In this document: positions 8,327-14,497 of the stretch, in pieces
Numbering within the stretch: the stretch's first letter is position 1
Layout of the letters: each line of letters begins with the position of its first letter
NCBI GenBank assembly: GCA_907163375.1
Contig: CAJQUW010009247.1
Span: 1 to 64,000 of the forward strand
Direction of reading: 5' to 3'
Length of the DNA: 64,000 nt
From: Prostheceraeus crozeri
Taxonomy: Eukaryota > Platyhelminthes > Polycladida > Euryleptidae
Notes under the pieces: generated by a model
Told to the model about the DNA's origin: nothing
Databases searched by the model: none
Seen by the model: only the letters and a program-made list of their open reading frames with translations
Position numbers and translations under genes: made by a program

Positions 8327-8783
8327 TCAAATCATGATAGAACTTACAAATCATTTTTTCATTAGAGGATGGATTACATGAAAAGTTTTGAATAATAGAT
8401 GCAAATCGAGATACATGTAAACGTTTTAAGATGAAGTACAGTACAAAAGCACCACACGTTGATGAAAGTGGATGTTGTAGTATGCGTTCATTTCGCTGAT
8501 ATTGACGCGTATGTTTTCTCAACCACTGCTGTGTTGGTATATTTGGAGGTTGAGCAAGAGAGTCAAATAGTTCACCACGTCGGTCTTCTCCAATAAAGAT
8601 CGCTTTCCAATGCTCACCGCCTAAATTCTGTGAATGAGTGTTTAGCACAATAAAGATGGGATAGTGATTTACTGCAGGTGGTAAGGTATCGAGTGAATAG
8701 ACATTATCGAAAGCTTTCAACGTCGCTTCGTCTGCATTACGCTGCACTTTAGTCTTAATATCGTCAGCAGTCAACCAACTCAT
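8322..8783 (-). CDS. PRO: Adenain-like maturation cysteine protease
   Basis: 153 residues from ATG 8781-8783. Peptidase family C5 (adenovirus-type) protease that would cleave capsid and core precursors during virion maturation. Visible active-site features are GGEHW (His58), ELFDS (Asp74), and QHPLSSTCG with Gln103 and Cys110. The Gln-to-Cys distance of seven is the same as in adenain. The family is usually longer (about 200 residues), so this is a compact member. It follows the capsid gene with the ATG sharing a base with the capsid TAA (TAATG), which suggests coupled or leaky translation or a spliced late mRNA. Confidence 0.92.
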   Translation of the reverse strand: MSWLTADDIKTKVQRNADEATLKAFDNVYSLDTLPPAVNHYPIFIVLNTHSQNLGGEHWKAIFIGEDRRGELFDSLAQPPNIPTQQWLRKHTRQYQRNERILQHPLSSTCGAFVLYFILKRLHVSRFASIIQNFSCNPSSNEKMICKFYHDLK

Positions 8784-10060
8784 TAACGATTATACTGAAG
8801 AATCACGTCACGATACTTTGTAATTTCAATATTTGAATCGAAGACTGCATAAATTAATACATTGATCGTCTCAGGTAGTGTTCTTTTGAACGTCAAATCC
8901 AAACGAATATTATGAGGCACGTTCGCTTGACGATAGGGTGCACTAATATCGCTGTCAGCAGTCAAATCAAATGCATAAATAGTATATCCACTCTTAAACT
9001 CTTTCATAGTCAGTCCGTTGGTGTCATCCGTATTGTAAAAGCCAAAAACATCCATAAAATCAACATAACTGCGCATAAATTGATCCGAAGCAAAATCTGG
9101 TTTGTAGGGTGGACCAGGATGACTCACACCATTTACACGTAAAGCAATTTCACTTAACTGATTGTGTTTAAAATTGAAAGGATTCTTCTTTATATTACCA
9201 TTAAATGCATCATTTTCAACCATTGCCACCATGAGGAGCTTCGGTGCTTCCGATGGAAAGAGGCCATCTTTCATGAAACTCTTTTGATCTTTCGGAATTG
9301 TAAAGGTGAGAAGCTTTGTATGCTGAATAGGGTAAATGGCATTTTGGCGGTTAAGGCCTTCAGCATGCCCTCTAATGACACTTGGATTCGGTACTACTCG
9401 ACGAATGTAAAGTGCAATATCTTCCACATGAATTCTAAAATTGTCAACTTTAGCAAATGCATTCAGCGCAAATTCAGGCTTATTCAATGTCAGCTTGAGT
9501 CGCATGCTGGTATTACACAGTAAAAACTTTGACTGTCTAAAGAAGTCTAAATTCAGCGGACCATATAGCTGACATACTCTACTATTTTTAATCATAGCAG
9601 ATCGCTTTACAAAGCCACTGATTGTTTCAACATCAAATTTTCCTGCTTCATCTCTGTACCATCCCATGGCTTCCATATGACTTTTTTGTGCTGCTGGATG
9701 AAACTGTGATACATGATTGAAATATGATTTATAGGGATAATCGCTTTGACCACCTTCCACTTGCTGCTCTCCAATCGTTAGAGAAACATCACGAAGTAAT
9801 GTAGTCAATGGTAAATTGTTCAGTCCAACTTTATGTGCATCGTCAATAGCAGTTCCATCTGCTTGCTGAATTCTAAACCTCAAATCAAGCATCGCATAAC
9901 TCAAATCTATGTAGTCATCACTACCACCAGGAATAACAAATTCAATGGGGCCAGCATTCTCAGCTGTTCGAGGATGATAATCTACAATACTTGAACTAAG
10001 AATATCTGTCTGTATGGCTTGTTGATCGAACAAACAAAAACCGGAAGTTTTACACTCCAT
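8783..10060 (-). CDS. MCP: Polinton major capsid protein (double jelly-roll, hexon-like)
   Basis: 425 residues from ATG 10058-10060. The N-terminal region (SGFCLFDQQAIQTDIL, then GPIEFVIPGGSDDYIDLSYA) is the hallmark of the metazoan Polinton major capsid protein, a double jelly-roll related to adenovirus hexon and virophage capsid. Other typical segments are TTLLRDVSLTIGEQQVEGG and the C-terminal FDLTADSD...NIRLDLTFKRTLPETINVLIYAVFD; the latter two-strand ending is characteristic. Full length with no break. It lies between the basic core-like protein (2-nt gap) and the protease (overlapping stop/start), in the normal virion-gene setting. Confidence 0.93.
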   Translation of the reverse strand: MECKTSGFCLFDQQAIQTDILSSSIVDYHPRTAENAGPIEFVIPGGSDDYIDLSYAMLDLRFRIQQADGTAIDDAHKVGLNNLPLTTLLRDVSLTIGEQQVEGGQSDYPYKSYFNHVSQFHPAAQKSHMEAMGWYRDEAGKFDVETISGFVKRSAMIKNSRVCQLYGPLNLDFFRQSKFLLCNTSMRLKLTLNKPEFALNAFAKVDNFRIHVEDIALYIRRVVPNPSVIRGHAEGLNRQNAIYPIQHTKLLTFTIPKDQKSFMKDGLFPSEAPKLLMVAMVENDAFNGNIKKNPFNFKHNQLSEIALRVNGVSHPGPPYKPDFASDQFMRSYVDFMDVFGFYNTDDTNGLTMKEFKSGYTIYAFDLTADSDISAPYRQANVPHNIRLDLTFKRTLPETINVLIYAVFDSNIEITKYRDVILQYNR

Positions 10061-10062
10061 GA

Positions 10063-10518
10063 TTAGAAGTTATAGCAGCGTCGTCGTTTAGCGCCTGATG
10101 AATGATTAGAGCCTCTGCGACGTTTGCGTGAATGCCTTTTGACTGAAGATCGCACCTTACCAGCTCCGCGATGTTTCCTCCTTCCTTTATTCATTCGTTT
10201 AGGTGATTTCTTTCCTTGAGTAACACCAGCAATGGTCTGCTTCAATGTTTTTAAACCGCGTTCCTTCCCACGATTCAACAAACTGCTCTTAAAACTTCTA
10301 CCTCTGGAAAGATCACTAGCAACATCACCAGCAAAGCCAACGGCATTACTTAAAACATTTCGTTTTAAAGATCTACCGACATTGGATATGAGAGGTGCTA
10401 CAACAGATTTCAGTGCACCAAGTATGCTACCTCCACGTTGGCGGCGAGCACCGATGTAAATTTGTCCTCCGCCACTTACATAGGAGGGTCGTGAATAAAA
10501 TGAGGCAGTTGGATTCAT
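10063..10518 (-). CDS. Basic virion core-like protein
   Basis: 151 residues from ATG 10516-10518. N-terminal Tyr/Gly-rich stretch, then RQRGGSILGALKSVVAPLI, an amphipathic helix candidate, then an Ala/Val segment (NAVGFAGDVASDLSRG), and a strongly basic Arg/Lys C-terminus (RRKHRGAG, RHSRKRRRG, KRRRC). Small proteins with an RGG-x-LG...P amphipathic segment and a basic tail accompany the capsid gene in many Polintons and resemble adenovirus core/pVI-type proteins. DNA condensation or membrane activity is inferred. An ATGCAAAGTTG motif lies 31 nt upstream of the ATG. Confidence 0.7.
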   Translation of the reverse strand: MNPTASFYSRPSYVSGGGQIYIGARRQRGGSILGALKSVVAPLISNVGRSLKRNVLSNAVGFAGDVASDLSRGRSFKSSLLNRGKERGLKTLKQTIAGVTQGKKSPKRMNKGRRKHRGAGKVRSSVKRHSRKRRRGSNHSSGAKRRRCYNF

Positions 10519-10549
10519 AGCTCAAACCCTAAACATTGTTAGTTACAAC

Positions 10550-10556
10550 TTTGCAT
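10550..10556 (-). promoter_or_regulatory. ATGCAAA motif upstream of core-like gene
   Basis: Minus-strand CATGCAAAGTTG, 31 nt before the ATG at 10518 and directly downstream of the integrase stop. Same motif and orientation relative to the gene as at 5610-5616, 7036-7042 and 13157-13163. Confidence 0.4.
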
Positions 10557-10559
10557 GAA

Positions 10560-11648
10560 TCACTGTCGATTACTTAGATGAAAGATGTCGGCACGACGCA
10601 TCCAAGAGTTCATACTTGAAGGATAACCAGTCCATTTAACAAGACACCATTCTTCACCTTGCCGTTTTTTACATCGAATGATTTTCTCTACCAAATATGT
10701 TTCACTTTCAGTGACTACCTCAATCTCATCGCGGTAAAAGCTACCCTCAATTTCTTCATTATCGTAATCTTTCAACTTGTAGGTGGTCGGAGAGTCTTTT
10801 TGATTAATCCTTGATACTGTAAATACCTCCTCTGTCCAATTCGGAAGGTACCCTTTAGCAAAAACACTTTTCACTTTTGAGATACGAACTTTATCGCCAA
10901 TTTTCACATCACTTTTCACATGAGTGCGTTTACGTTGGAATGATTCGCGCACTTTATCTACATTGTCAGCATTTACATCTACTGGTCTGAGTCCAATAGA
11001 ACGATGGATAGAGTGATTGTAGGCATGGAGTGTATCTTGTAGAACCTTTGTCCAATTTTGTGTCAAGTTGGCAGTAAAATGTCGCCACAAGCGGTTTTTT
11101 AATGTGCGATTAAAACGTTCAACGAGTGCAGCTTTATAAGCGCTCTTTACACTAAACAACTCAATGTCATGCCTCTCAAATAATCTTGTCACATGCTGAT
11201 TTTCAAACTCTTTTCCTTGATCACTCTGAATTCTTTTTGGAATGCGACCTTCTCGAAAAATTTTTTGGAATGCTTTTGCTACTCCTTTCCCTTCTTTAGT
11301 TTTTAAAGGTTGAGCCCACGCATAACGCGAGAAAATATCAATGACGGTTAAAATAAAATTATTGCCCGAGTTATGTTTTGAAATGGAGGCAACATCGCAC
11401 AAATCTGCTTGCCACTGTTCATCGATGTCATGAACAATATAATGGCGGGTGCGGTACTTCTTTTTCGCTTGTTTGTGGAGTGTATAGGTAGCCTGACCCT
11501 TTAACCATCGTTTCACTTGTGATTGTGGAAGACCACTCGCTTTTGATAATTTCTTGATAGATGCAAATCCTGCCGGATGTTTTACATCATAATAGATTGA
11601 CTTCAAACGTTCAGTCGATGACGGCTGACTCTTTTTCCTCCTTCTCAT
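10560..11648 (-). CDS. INT: Polinton integrase (DDE) with C-terminal chromodomain
   Basis: 362 residues from ATG 11646-11648. The product inserts the element by retroviral-integrase chemistry. N-terminal region LKSIYYDVKHPAGFASIKKL and WLKGQATYTLHKQ is the typical Polinton integrase helix-turn-helix part. The rve core shows WQADLCD (Asp82), QSDQGKEF (Asp143) and VERFNRTLK (Glu177). The last 45 residues form a chromodomain (YLVEKIIRCKK, WCLVKWTGYP, NSWMRRADI), which in other integrases can direct integration to modified histones. The frame is open for 44 more codons upstream (to 11780). That extension lies mostly in the 442-bp duplicated segment and is shared with the pX-like ORF, so the shorter start is preferred. 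Confidence 0.92.
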   Translation of the reverse strand: MRRRKKSQPSSTERLKSIYYDVKHPAGFASIKKLSKASGLPQSQVKRWLKGQATYTLHKQAKKKYRTRHYIVHDIDEQWQADLCDVASISKHNSGNNFILTVIDIFSRYAWAQPLKTKEGKGVAKAFQKIFREGRIPKRIQSDQGKEFENQHVTRLFERHDIELFSVKSAYKAALVERFNRTLKNRLWRHFTANLTQNWTKVLQDTLHAYNHSIHRSIGLRPVDVNADNVDKVRESFQRKRTHVKSDVKIGDKVRISKVKSVFAKGYLPNWTEEVFTVSRINQKDSPTTYKLKDYDNEEIEGSFYRDEIEVVTESETYLVEKIIRCKKRQGEEWCLVKWTGYPSSMNSWMRRADIFHLSNRQ

Positions 11649-11826
11649 CTTTTTGTTTTCTTGCCTTTCTACATTTACAACAACTGCAGCATTTAGCTTT
11701 AGCGGTTTTGCGATCGTGTTCACATTGCTTAGGGGTTTCATTATGAGAGCTGGCGCAGCAAGTGCAAGTGACAACGACATTCACCTCTGGCGGCTCATTA
11801 CATGGCAAGCAACACATCTGCTTCAT
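11611..11826 (-). CDS. Small Cys-rich protein, copy 1
   Basis: 71 residues. The ATG (11824-11826) comes one base after the stop of the preceding gene, the tight packing seen elsewhere in this block, and the ORF overlaps the integrase start by 38 nt. Cysteines occur as CC..C, CTCC, C and CCSCCKC, followed in this copy by a Lys/Glu tail. It looks like a metal-binding miniprotein; no named family is recognised. A second copy (13413-13583) shares the first 52 residues and ends with YTTC instead. It could be a non-coding shadow of the 44-codon integrase extension, although the Cys pattern argues against this. Confidence 0.4.
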   Translation of the reverse strand: MKQMCCLPCNEPPEVNVVVTCTCCASSHNETPKQCEHDRKTAKAKCCSCCKCRKARKQKDEKEEKESAVID

Positions 11827-12113
11827 ATTAATAGTCTGAGAACATGTATTTCCTAGGAGGAGCTGTTTTACGTTTTCCTTTTACCAGTTTTAGTGGCGAT
11901 GTAGATCTACGTCGAGTTCTTCCTCTTGTTTGCTTAGTGAGTGTGGGAGGGGATGTAGCAGGTGACGTCTTAAACCAATTTGTTTGCATTTTCATCGCCT
12001 GAAGCATTGGAGTAGTAGCCACTGTTGAATCAAGTTCTTTCAATGTCTCATTATTTAAAGCAAATTTTGGCACATTATGCTTTTTCAATAGTTTAAGAAA
12101 GTATGACCAACCA
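11672..12113. repeat. 442-bp direct duplication, copy 1
   Basis: Matches 13429-13870 with an offset of exactly 1757 bp; no difference was noticed by eye. It contains the C-terminal part of the 230-residue gene and most of the Cys-rich ORF. The copies supply the N-terminal codons of both the extended integrase frame and the pX-like ORF. Confidence 0.85.
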
Positions 12114-12520
12114 GGTGGAACATAGCCCTGACGGCGCTTTCTACGTGTCGCATACTGAATCAAGTCTTCATAACGTGAAGCATCAATCACTTTATTTTCA
12201 TCTGTAATGATTTCTCCTCTATCATTTACATTGAGATGGGGTTCAATACTGTTGAAAAGAGATATGGCATGTGCGCGAGATGCTAAAGGTGTAGCAGTCG
12301 ATACAGAGTCACGCATCTTATTCTTCAAGTTTTTCAATTGCTCAACAGTTTCCGATTGTAATAATACAGCACGATGTGGATCTTTGATGTGAACATTTTG
12401 CTGATAATCTATTTCTTTCCTATACATTTGATTTGCAAGAGGTTGCTTTACTTGCTGCATGGCAGTCAATTGTACATATTCATCCTGAGGAATAACAATC
12501 ATGCGAGAATAAGAACTCAT
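11828..12520 (-). CDS. Conserved Polinton virion-block protein of unknown function (230 residues)
   Basis: 230 residues from ATG 12518-12520, which overlaps the ATPase stop (ATGA). N-terminal RMIVIPQDEYVQL is like the V/I-x-P-x-x-E/D-Y opening of a small protein found beside capsid genes in many Polintons. The middle has a predicted-helix region and an INDRGE-type segment (NVNDRGEII) followed by YEDLIQYATRRKRRQGYVPPGWSYF and KKHNVPKFAL, also typical. The C-terminus is basic and Ser/Thr/Pro-rich. Function unknown; a minor virion or core protein is inferred from position. Its C-terminal half is duplicated and disconnected at 13585-13870. Confidence 0.65.
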   Translation of the reverse strand: MSSYSRMIVIPQDEYVQLTAMQQVKQPLANQMYRKEIDYQQNVHIKDPHRAVLLQSETVEQLKNLKNKMRDSVSTATPLASRAHAISLFNSIEPHLNVNDRGEIITDENKVIDASRYEDLIQYATRRKRRQGYVPPGWSYFLKLLKKHNVPKFALNNETLKELDSTVATTPMLQAMKMQTNWFKTSPATSPPTLTKQTRGRTRRRSTSPLKLVKGKRKTAPPRKYMFSDY

Positions 12521-13134
12521 AGTTTGTAGATAATCATGGGAGTTTTCAAAATATCACTTCGAAATCTAAATTCTTCCGGACACTCTTGCGTAAAGTCAAT
12601 GAATAAGTAACCGTATGGTTTTTCAGTAGCTGCTTGAAAAATTTCAATTAAGGCTTTTGATCCTCTGGGTGCAACTTGTCGCGCTAAAATTTCAAATTGA
12701 CTTTTATCTCGCGGATTCTTGAAAATAGCATAATAGTGTGTATTCAGGTTTCGTGTACGAGCTTCTTTTTCATCAGGAAACAAATTTTGTGTAATATAGA
12801 TGATAAAACACCTTTTATGGTGTGCTGCGCGAGTGAACATATCTGTAACATCTTTTGAATTCTTACTTTCTTTTAATAAATCATCCAATACAACAACATC
12901 ATGAGACTGAAGTTTATCCACTGGAATAATTTCTTCATGTCGAATAAAGTTGCGACTTTGCAATTCCTGAAACAGCGACGGTTGATAAATACCATAACAC
13001 CAAATCACTCGATTGATAGGTTCCTTAAACAACTCCCCTCTTTTATCCAATAAATTCAGCGTGAAAACAGTTTTACCTGCATGAGATGGACCTGATACAG
13101 TCAGAACTTTATCACATTGAAGTCTGAAATCCAT
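12517..13134 (-). CDS. ATP: A32/FtsK-HerA-type genome packaging ATPase
   Basis: 205 residues from ATG 13132-13134 (a longer open frame uses no ATG). P-loop ATPase that would pump element DNA into capsids. Walker A is GPSHAGKT (residues 15-22) and Walker B is VVVLDDLL (residues 80-87), with the sensor-like FIIYITQNLF and the hydrophobic, Asp-containing LFIDFTQ near the end. Size is typical for Polinton ATPases. The stop overlaps the next start by ATGA. An ATGCAAATG motif lies 22 nt upstream of the ATG. Confidence 0.92.
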   Translation of the reverse strand: MDFRLQCDKVLTVSGPSHAGKTVFTLNLLDKRGELFKEPINRVIWCYGIYQPSLFQELQSRNFIRHEEIIPVDKLQSHDVVVLDDLLKESKNSKDVTDMFTRAAHHKRCFIIYITQNLFPDEKEARTRNLNTHYYAIFKNPRDKSQFEILARQVAPRGSKALIEIFQAATEKPYGYLFIDFTQECPEEFRFRSDILKTPMIIYKL

Positions 13135-13156
13135 TTTATTACTTTGAGACTCAACA

Positions 13157-13163
13157 TTTGCAT
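13157..13163 (-). promoter_or_regulatory. ATGCAAA motif upstream of ATPase gene
   Basis: Minus-strand TTATGCAAATGTTG, 22 nt before the ATPase ATG and just upstream of the pX-like stop. It is one of five such sites in the virion block and plus-strand cassette. Confidence 0.4.
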
Positions 13164-13165
13164 AA

Positions 13166-13537
13166 TTAACGCTTAGAGCCAAAGATATTTCCCAATAGGT
13201 TGCCCACGGCAGGAGCTATCATTGGAAGTATTGCTGAAAGGAAACCGCCCTTTTGTGTTAGAGTTTTCCTCTTTCTTTGAAGGGCGACTTTAGGATTGGA
13301 GATGAAACGCAATTTCGTAGCATATCGCTTAAGTAACTTTCGTTGTTTTGGCGCTAATTTCTTCGTCCTCAACTTCCTCACATGAGAAATAATTTCACAA
13401 ATGAATTTATCGTTAGCATGTCGTATAGCATTTACAACAACTGCAGCATTTAGCTTTAGCGGTTTTGCGATCGTGTTCACATTGCTTAGGGGTTTCATTA
13501 TGAGAGCTGGCGCAGCAAGTGCAAGTGACAACGACAT
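13166..13537 (-). CDS. pX/mu-like small virion protein with duplicated N-terminus
   Basis: 123 residues. From residue 37 on it is a typical Polinton pX/mu-like protein: AIRHANDKFICEI, a Lys/Arg-rich middle (KKLAPKQRKLLKRYATKLRF), a KRKTLTQKGGFLSA processing-like Gly-Gly site and a hydrophobic amphipathic C-terminus (IAPAVGNLLGNIFG). Such proteins are linked to DNA condensation or membrane disruption. The first 36 codons lie in the 442-bp duplicated segment and are identical to the N-terminal extension of the integrase frame, so the original start was probably replaced or the true ATG is internal (Met14, at about 13498). Confidence 0.65.
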   Translation of the reverse strand: MSLSLALAAPALIMKPLSNVNTIAKPLKLNAAVVVNAIRHANDKFICEIISHVRKLRTKKLAPKQRKLLKRYATKLRFISNPKVALQRKRKTLTQKGGFLSAILPMIAPAVGNLLGNIFGSKR

Positions 13538-13583
13538 TCACCTCTGGCGGCTCATTACATGGCAAGCAACACATCTGCTTCAT
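13413..13583 (-). CDS. Small Cys-rich ORF, copy 2
   Basis: 56 residues in the second copy of the 442-bp duplication. It is identical to the first 52 residues of the ORF at 11611-11826, then ends YTTC-stop beyond the duplication. It overlaps the start of the pX-like ORF in another frame. The new ending keeps a Cys, so either copy could be the original. Coding status uncertain. Confidence 0.3.
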   Translation of the reverse strand: MKQMCCLPCNEPPEVNVVVTCTCCASSHNETPKQCEHDRKTAKAKCCSCCKCYTTC

Positions 13584-13870
13584 ATTAATAGTCTGAGAAC
13601 ATGTATTTCCTAGGAGGAGCTGTTTTACGTTTTCCTTTTACCAGTTTTAGTGGCGATGTAGATCTACGTCGAGTTCTTCCTCTTGTTTGCTTAGTGAGTG
13701 TGGGAGGGGATGTAGCAGGTGACGTCTTAAACCAATTTGTTTGCATTTTCATCGCCTGAAGCATTGGAGTAGTAGCCACTGTTGAATCAAGTTCTTTCAA
13801 TGTCTCATTATTTAAAGCAAATTTTGGCACATTATGCTTTTTCAATAGTTTAAGAAAGTATGACCAACCA
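13429..13870. repeat. 442-bp direct duplication, copy 2
   Basis: Second copy of 11672-12113. Its right end (13866-13870, AACCA) overlaps the first five bases of the inverted-repeat arm, a 5-bp microhomology at the join between the two rearranged pieces. Confidence 0.85.
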
Positions 13871-13995
13871 TCATGGTAGCAGTCTAGTGATTGAAGCGAT
13901 TTCAGATATTCACATTCAACTTTCCATAAAGAAAAATTGAAAATGCAGTGGTACTTGATTGTAGCACAACTGGTTTTTGAGCTATGTCTGCTCAC
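13585..13995 (-). pseudogene. Truncated duplicate of 230-residue gene fused to inverted-repeat sequence
   Basis: The last 94 codons, from GWSYFLKLL on, are identical to the C-terminal half of the 11828-12520 product. The preceding 40 or so codons come from the inverted-repeat arm read antisense to the RING-like gene, and have no counterpart in the intact protein. This is a by-product of rearrangement rather than a functional gene. Confidence 0.75.
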
Positions 13996-14351
13996 TCTCG
14001 AAGTATATTCCTTCTGTACATGCGTCTATTATTTAGAAAAGGCTAGCAAATTCATATCTTCAAAAAGACTTGCTATAGACATCAGTAACGGTGAAACTAT
14101 GTGCTGCGATGTATGTAAGCGAAAGGATGGAAATGAAAAGCGCATCTTCAAGAGATGTAAGCATGCTTTTTGTCAACGCTGTTTCATACGTAATTGCATT
14201 CAACTTTGCCAATGTAACCACTGTGACATTGCTCATTTCGAGTGTCACTTATGTCGCAATAGTTAGTACCTATGCAAATGTGGTAAAGATAGGTTTTAGC
14301 AAAGACTAACACGGAAAATGGCGAAACGTAAAATGACGAAACGTAAAAGTC
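13866..14351 (+). repeat. Left arm of 486-bp inverted repeat flanking the tRNA-like array
   Basis: Reverse complement of 30999-31484. I saw only two base differences, both silent in the RING-like frame. The right arm is likely the source, because the gene at 31410-31820 runs continuously out of it, whereas on the left the same gene end is joined to the 442-bp duplicate. The inner edge carries short repeats with GCGAAACGTAAAATGA. Confidence 0.9.
13943..14266 (+). CDS. RING-like zinc-finger protein, left copy
   Basis: 107 residues from ATG 13943. N-terminal hydrophobic segment (WYLIVAQLVFELCLLTLEV), possibly a signal anchor, then a Cys/His cluster: CCDVC, 12 residues, CKHAFCQRC, then CIQLCQCNHC and CHLC. 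The C-x2-C...C-x-H-x2-C-x2-C...C-x2-C spacing is that of a RING-type finger with extra cysteines, suggesting a ubiquitin-ligase-like or DNA-binding role. It lies entirely in the inverted-repeat arm; the other copy is at 31084-31407 and encodes the same protein. Confidence 0.6.
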   Translation: MQWYLIVAQLVFELCLLTLEVYSFCTCVYYLEKASKFISSKRLAIDISNGETMCCDVCKRKDGNEKRIFKRCKHAFCQRCFIRNCIQLCQCNHCDIAHFECHLCRNS

Positions 14352-14379
14352 GACGAACGTGACAACGAAAATGACGAAC
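14352..14379. other. Short junction between inverted-repeat arm and array
   Basis: 28 bp of imperfect GACGAAC/GACAACG repeats resembling the arm edge. No gene. Confidence 0.4.
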
Positions 14380-14423
14380 GTGGTGGTGAGGGTTTCATCC
14401 TGCCAACTGACAGAGTCGCGTAA

Positions 14424-14497
14424 GTGGCTCGTAGCTCAGATGGTTAGAGCACAGGTCTAGTTAACCTTGGTCGTAGGTTCGAATCCTACCAGCCGCA
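14424..14497 (+). tRNA. tRNA-Thr(AGT)-like gene, array copy 1 (type unit)
   Basis: D-arm is GCTC/GAGC with AGATGGTTA loop. The anticodon stem is CAGGT/ACCTT with a C-U mismatch at its base, and the loop CTAGTTA gives anticodon AGT (14459-14461) after U33. T-arm is GTAGG/CCTAC with loop TTCGAAT. A box TAGCTCAGATGG lies at 14432-14443 and B box GGTTCGAATCC at 14476-14486, matching the internal RNA polymerase III promoter. TTTT terminator at 14502-14505. Oddities: the acceptor stem GTGGCT/AGCCGC pairs over six bases (one G-U), position 7 is a C-C mismatch, one extra base precedes the D-stem, and base 37 is T instead of a purine. It could be a tRNA-derived pol III RNA rather than a working tRNA. 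Copy n starts at 14424 + 298(n-1). Confidence 0.65.

Noticed and set aside
14060-14309. ORFs overlapping the RING-like gene (62 and 72 codons), mirrored at 31041-31290
   Set aside because: Out-of-frame products of the inverted repeat; only the 107-residue frame has a Cys/His pattern.
14457-14463. Assignment of the array tRNA as Asn(GTT)
   Set aside because: GTT is present in the loop, but U33 then would not precede the anticodon; the AGT reading fits the loop geometry.
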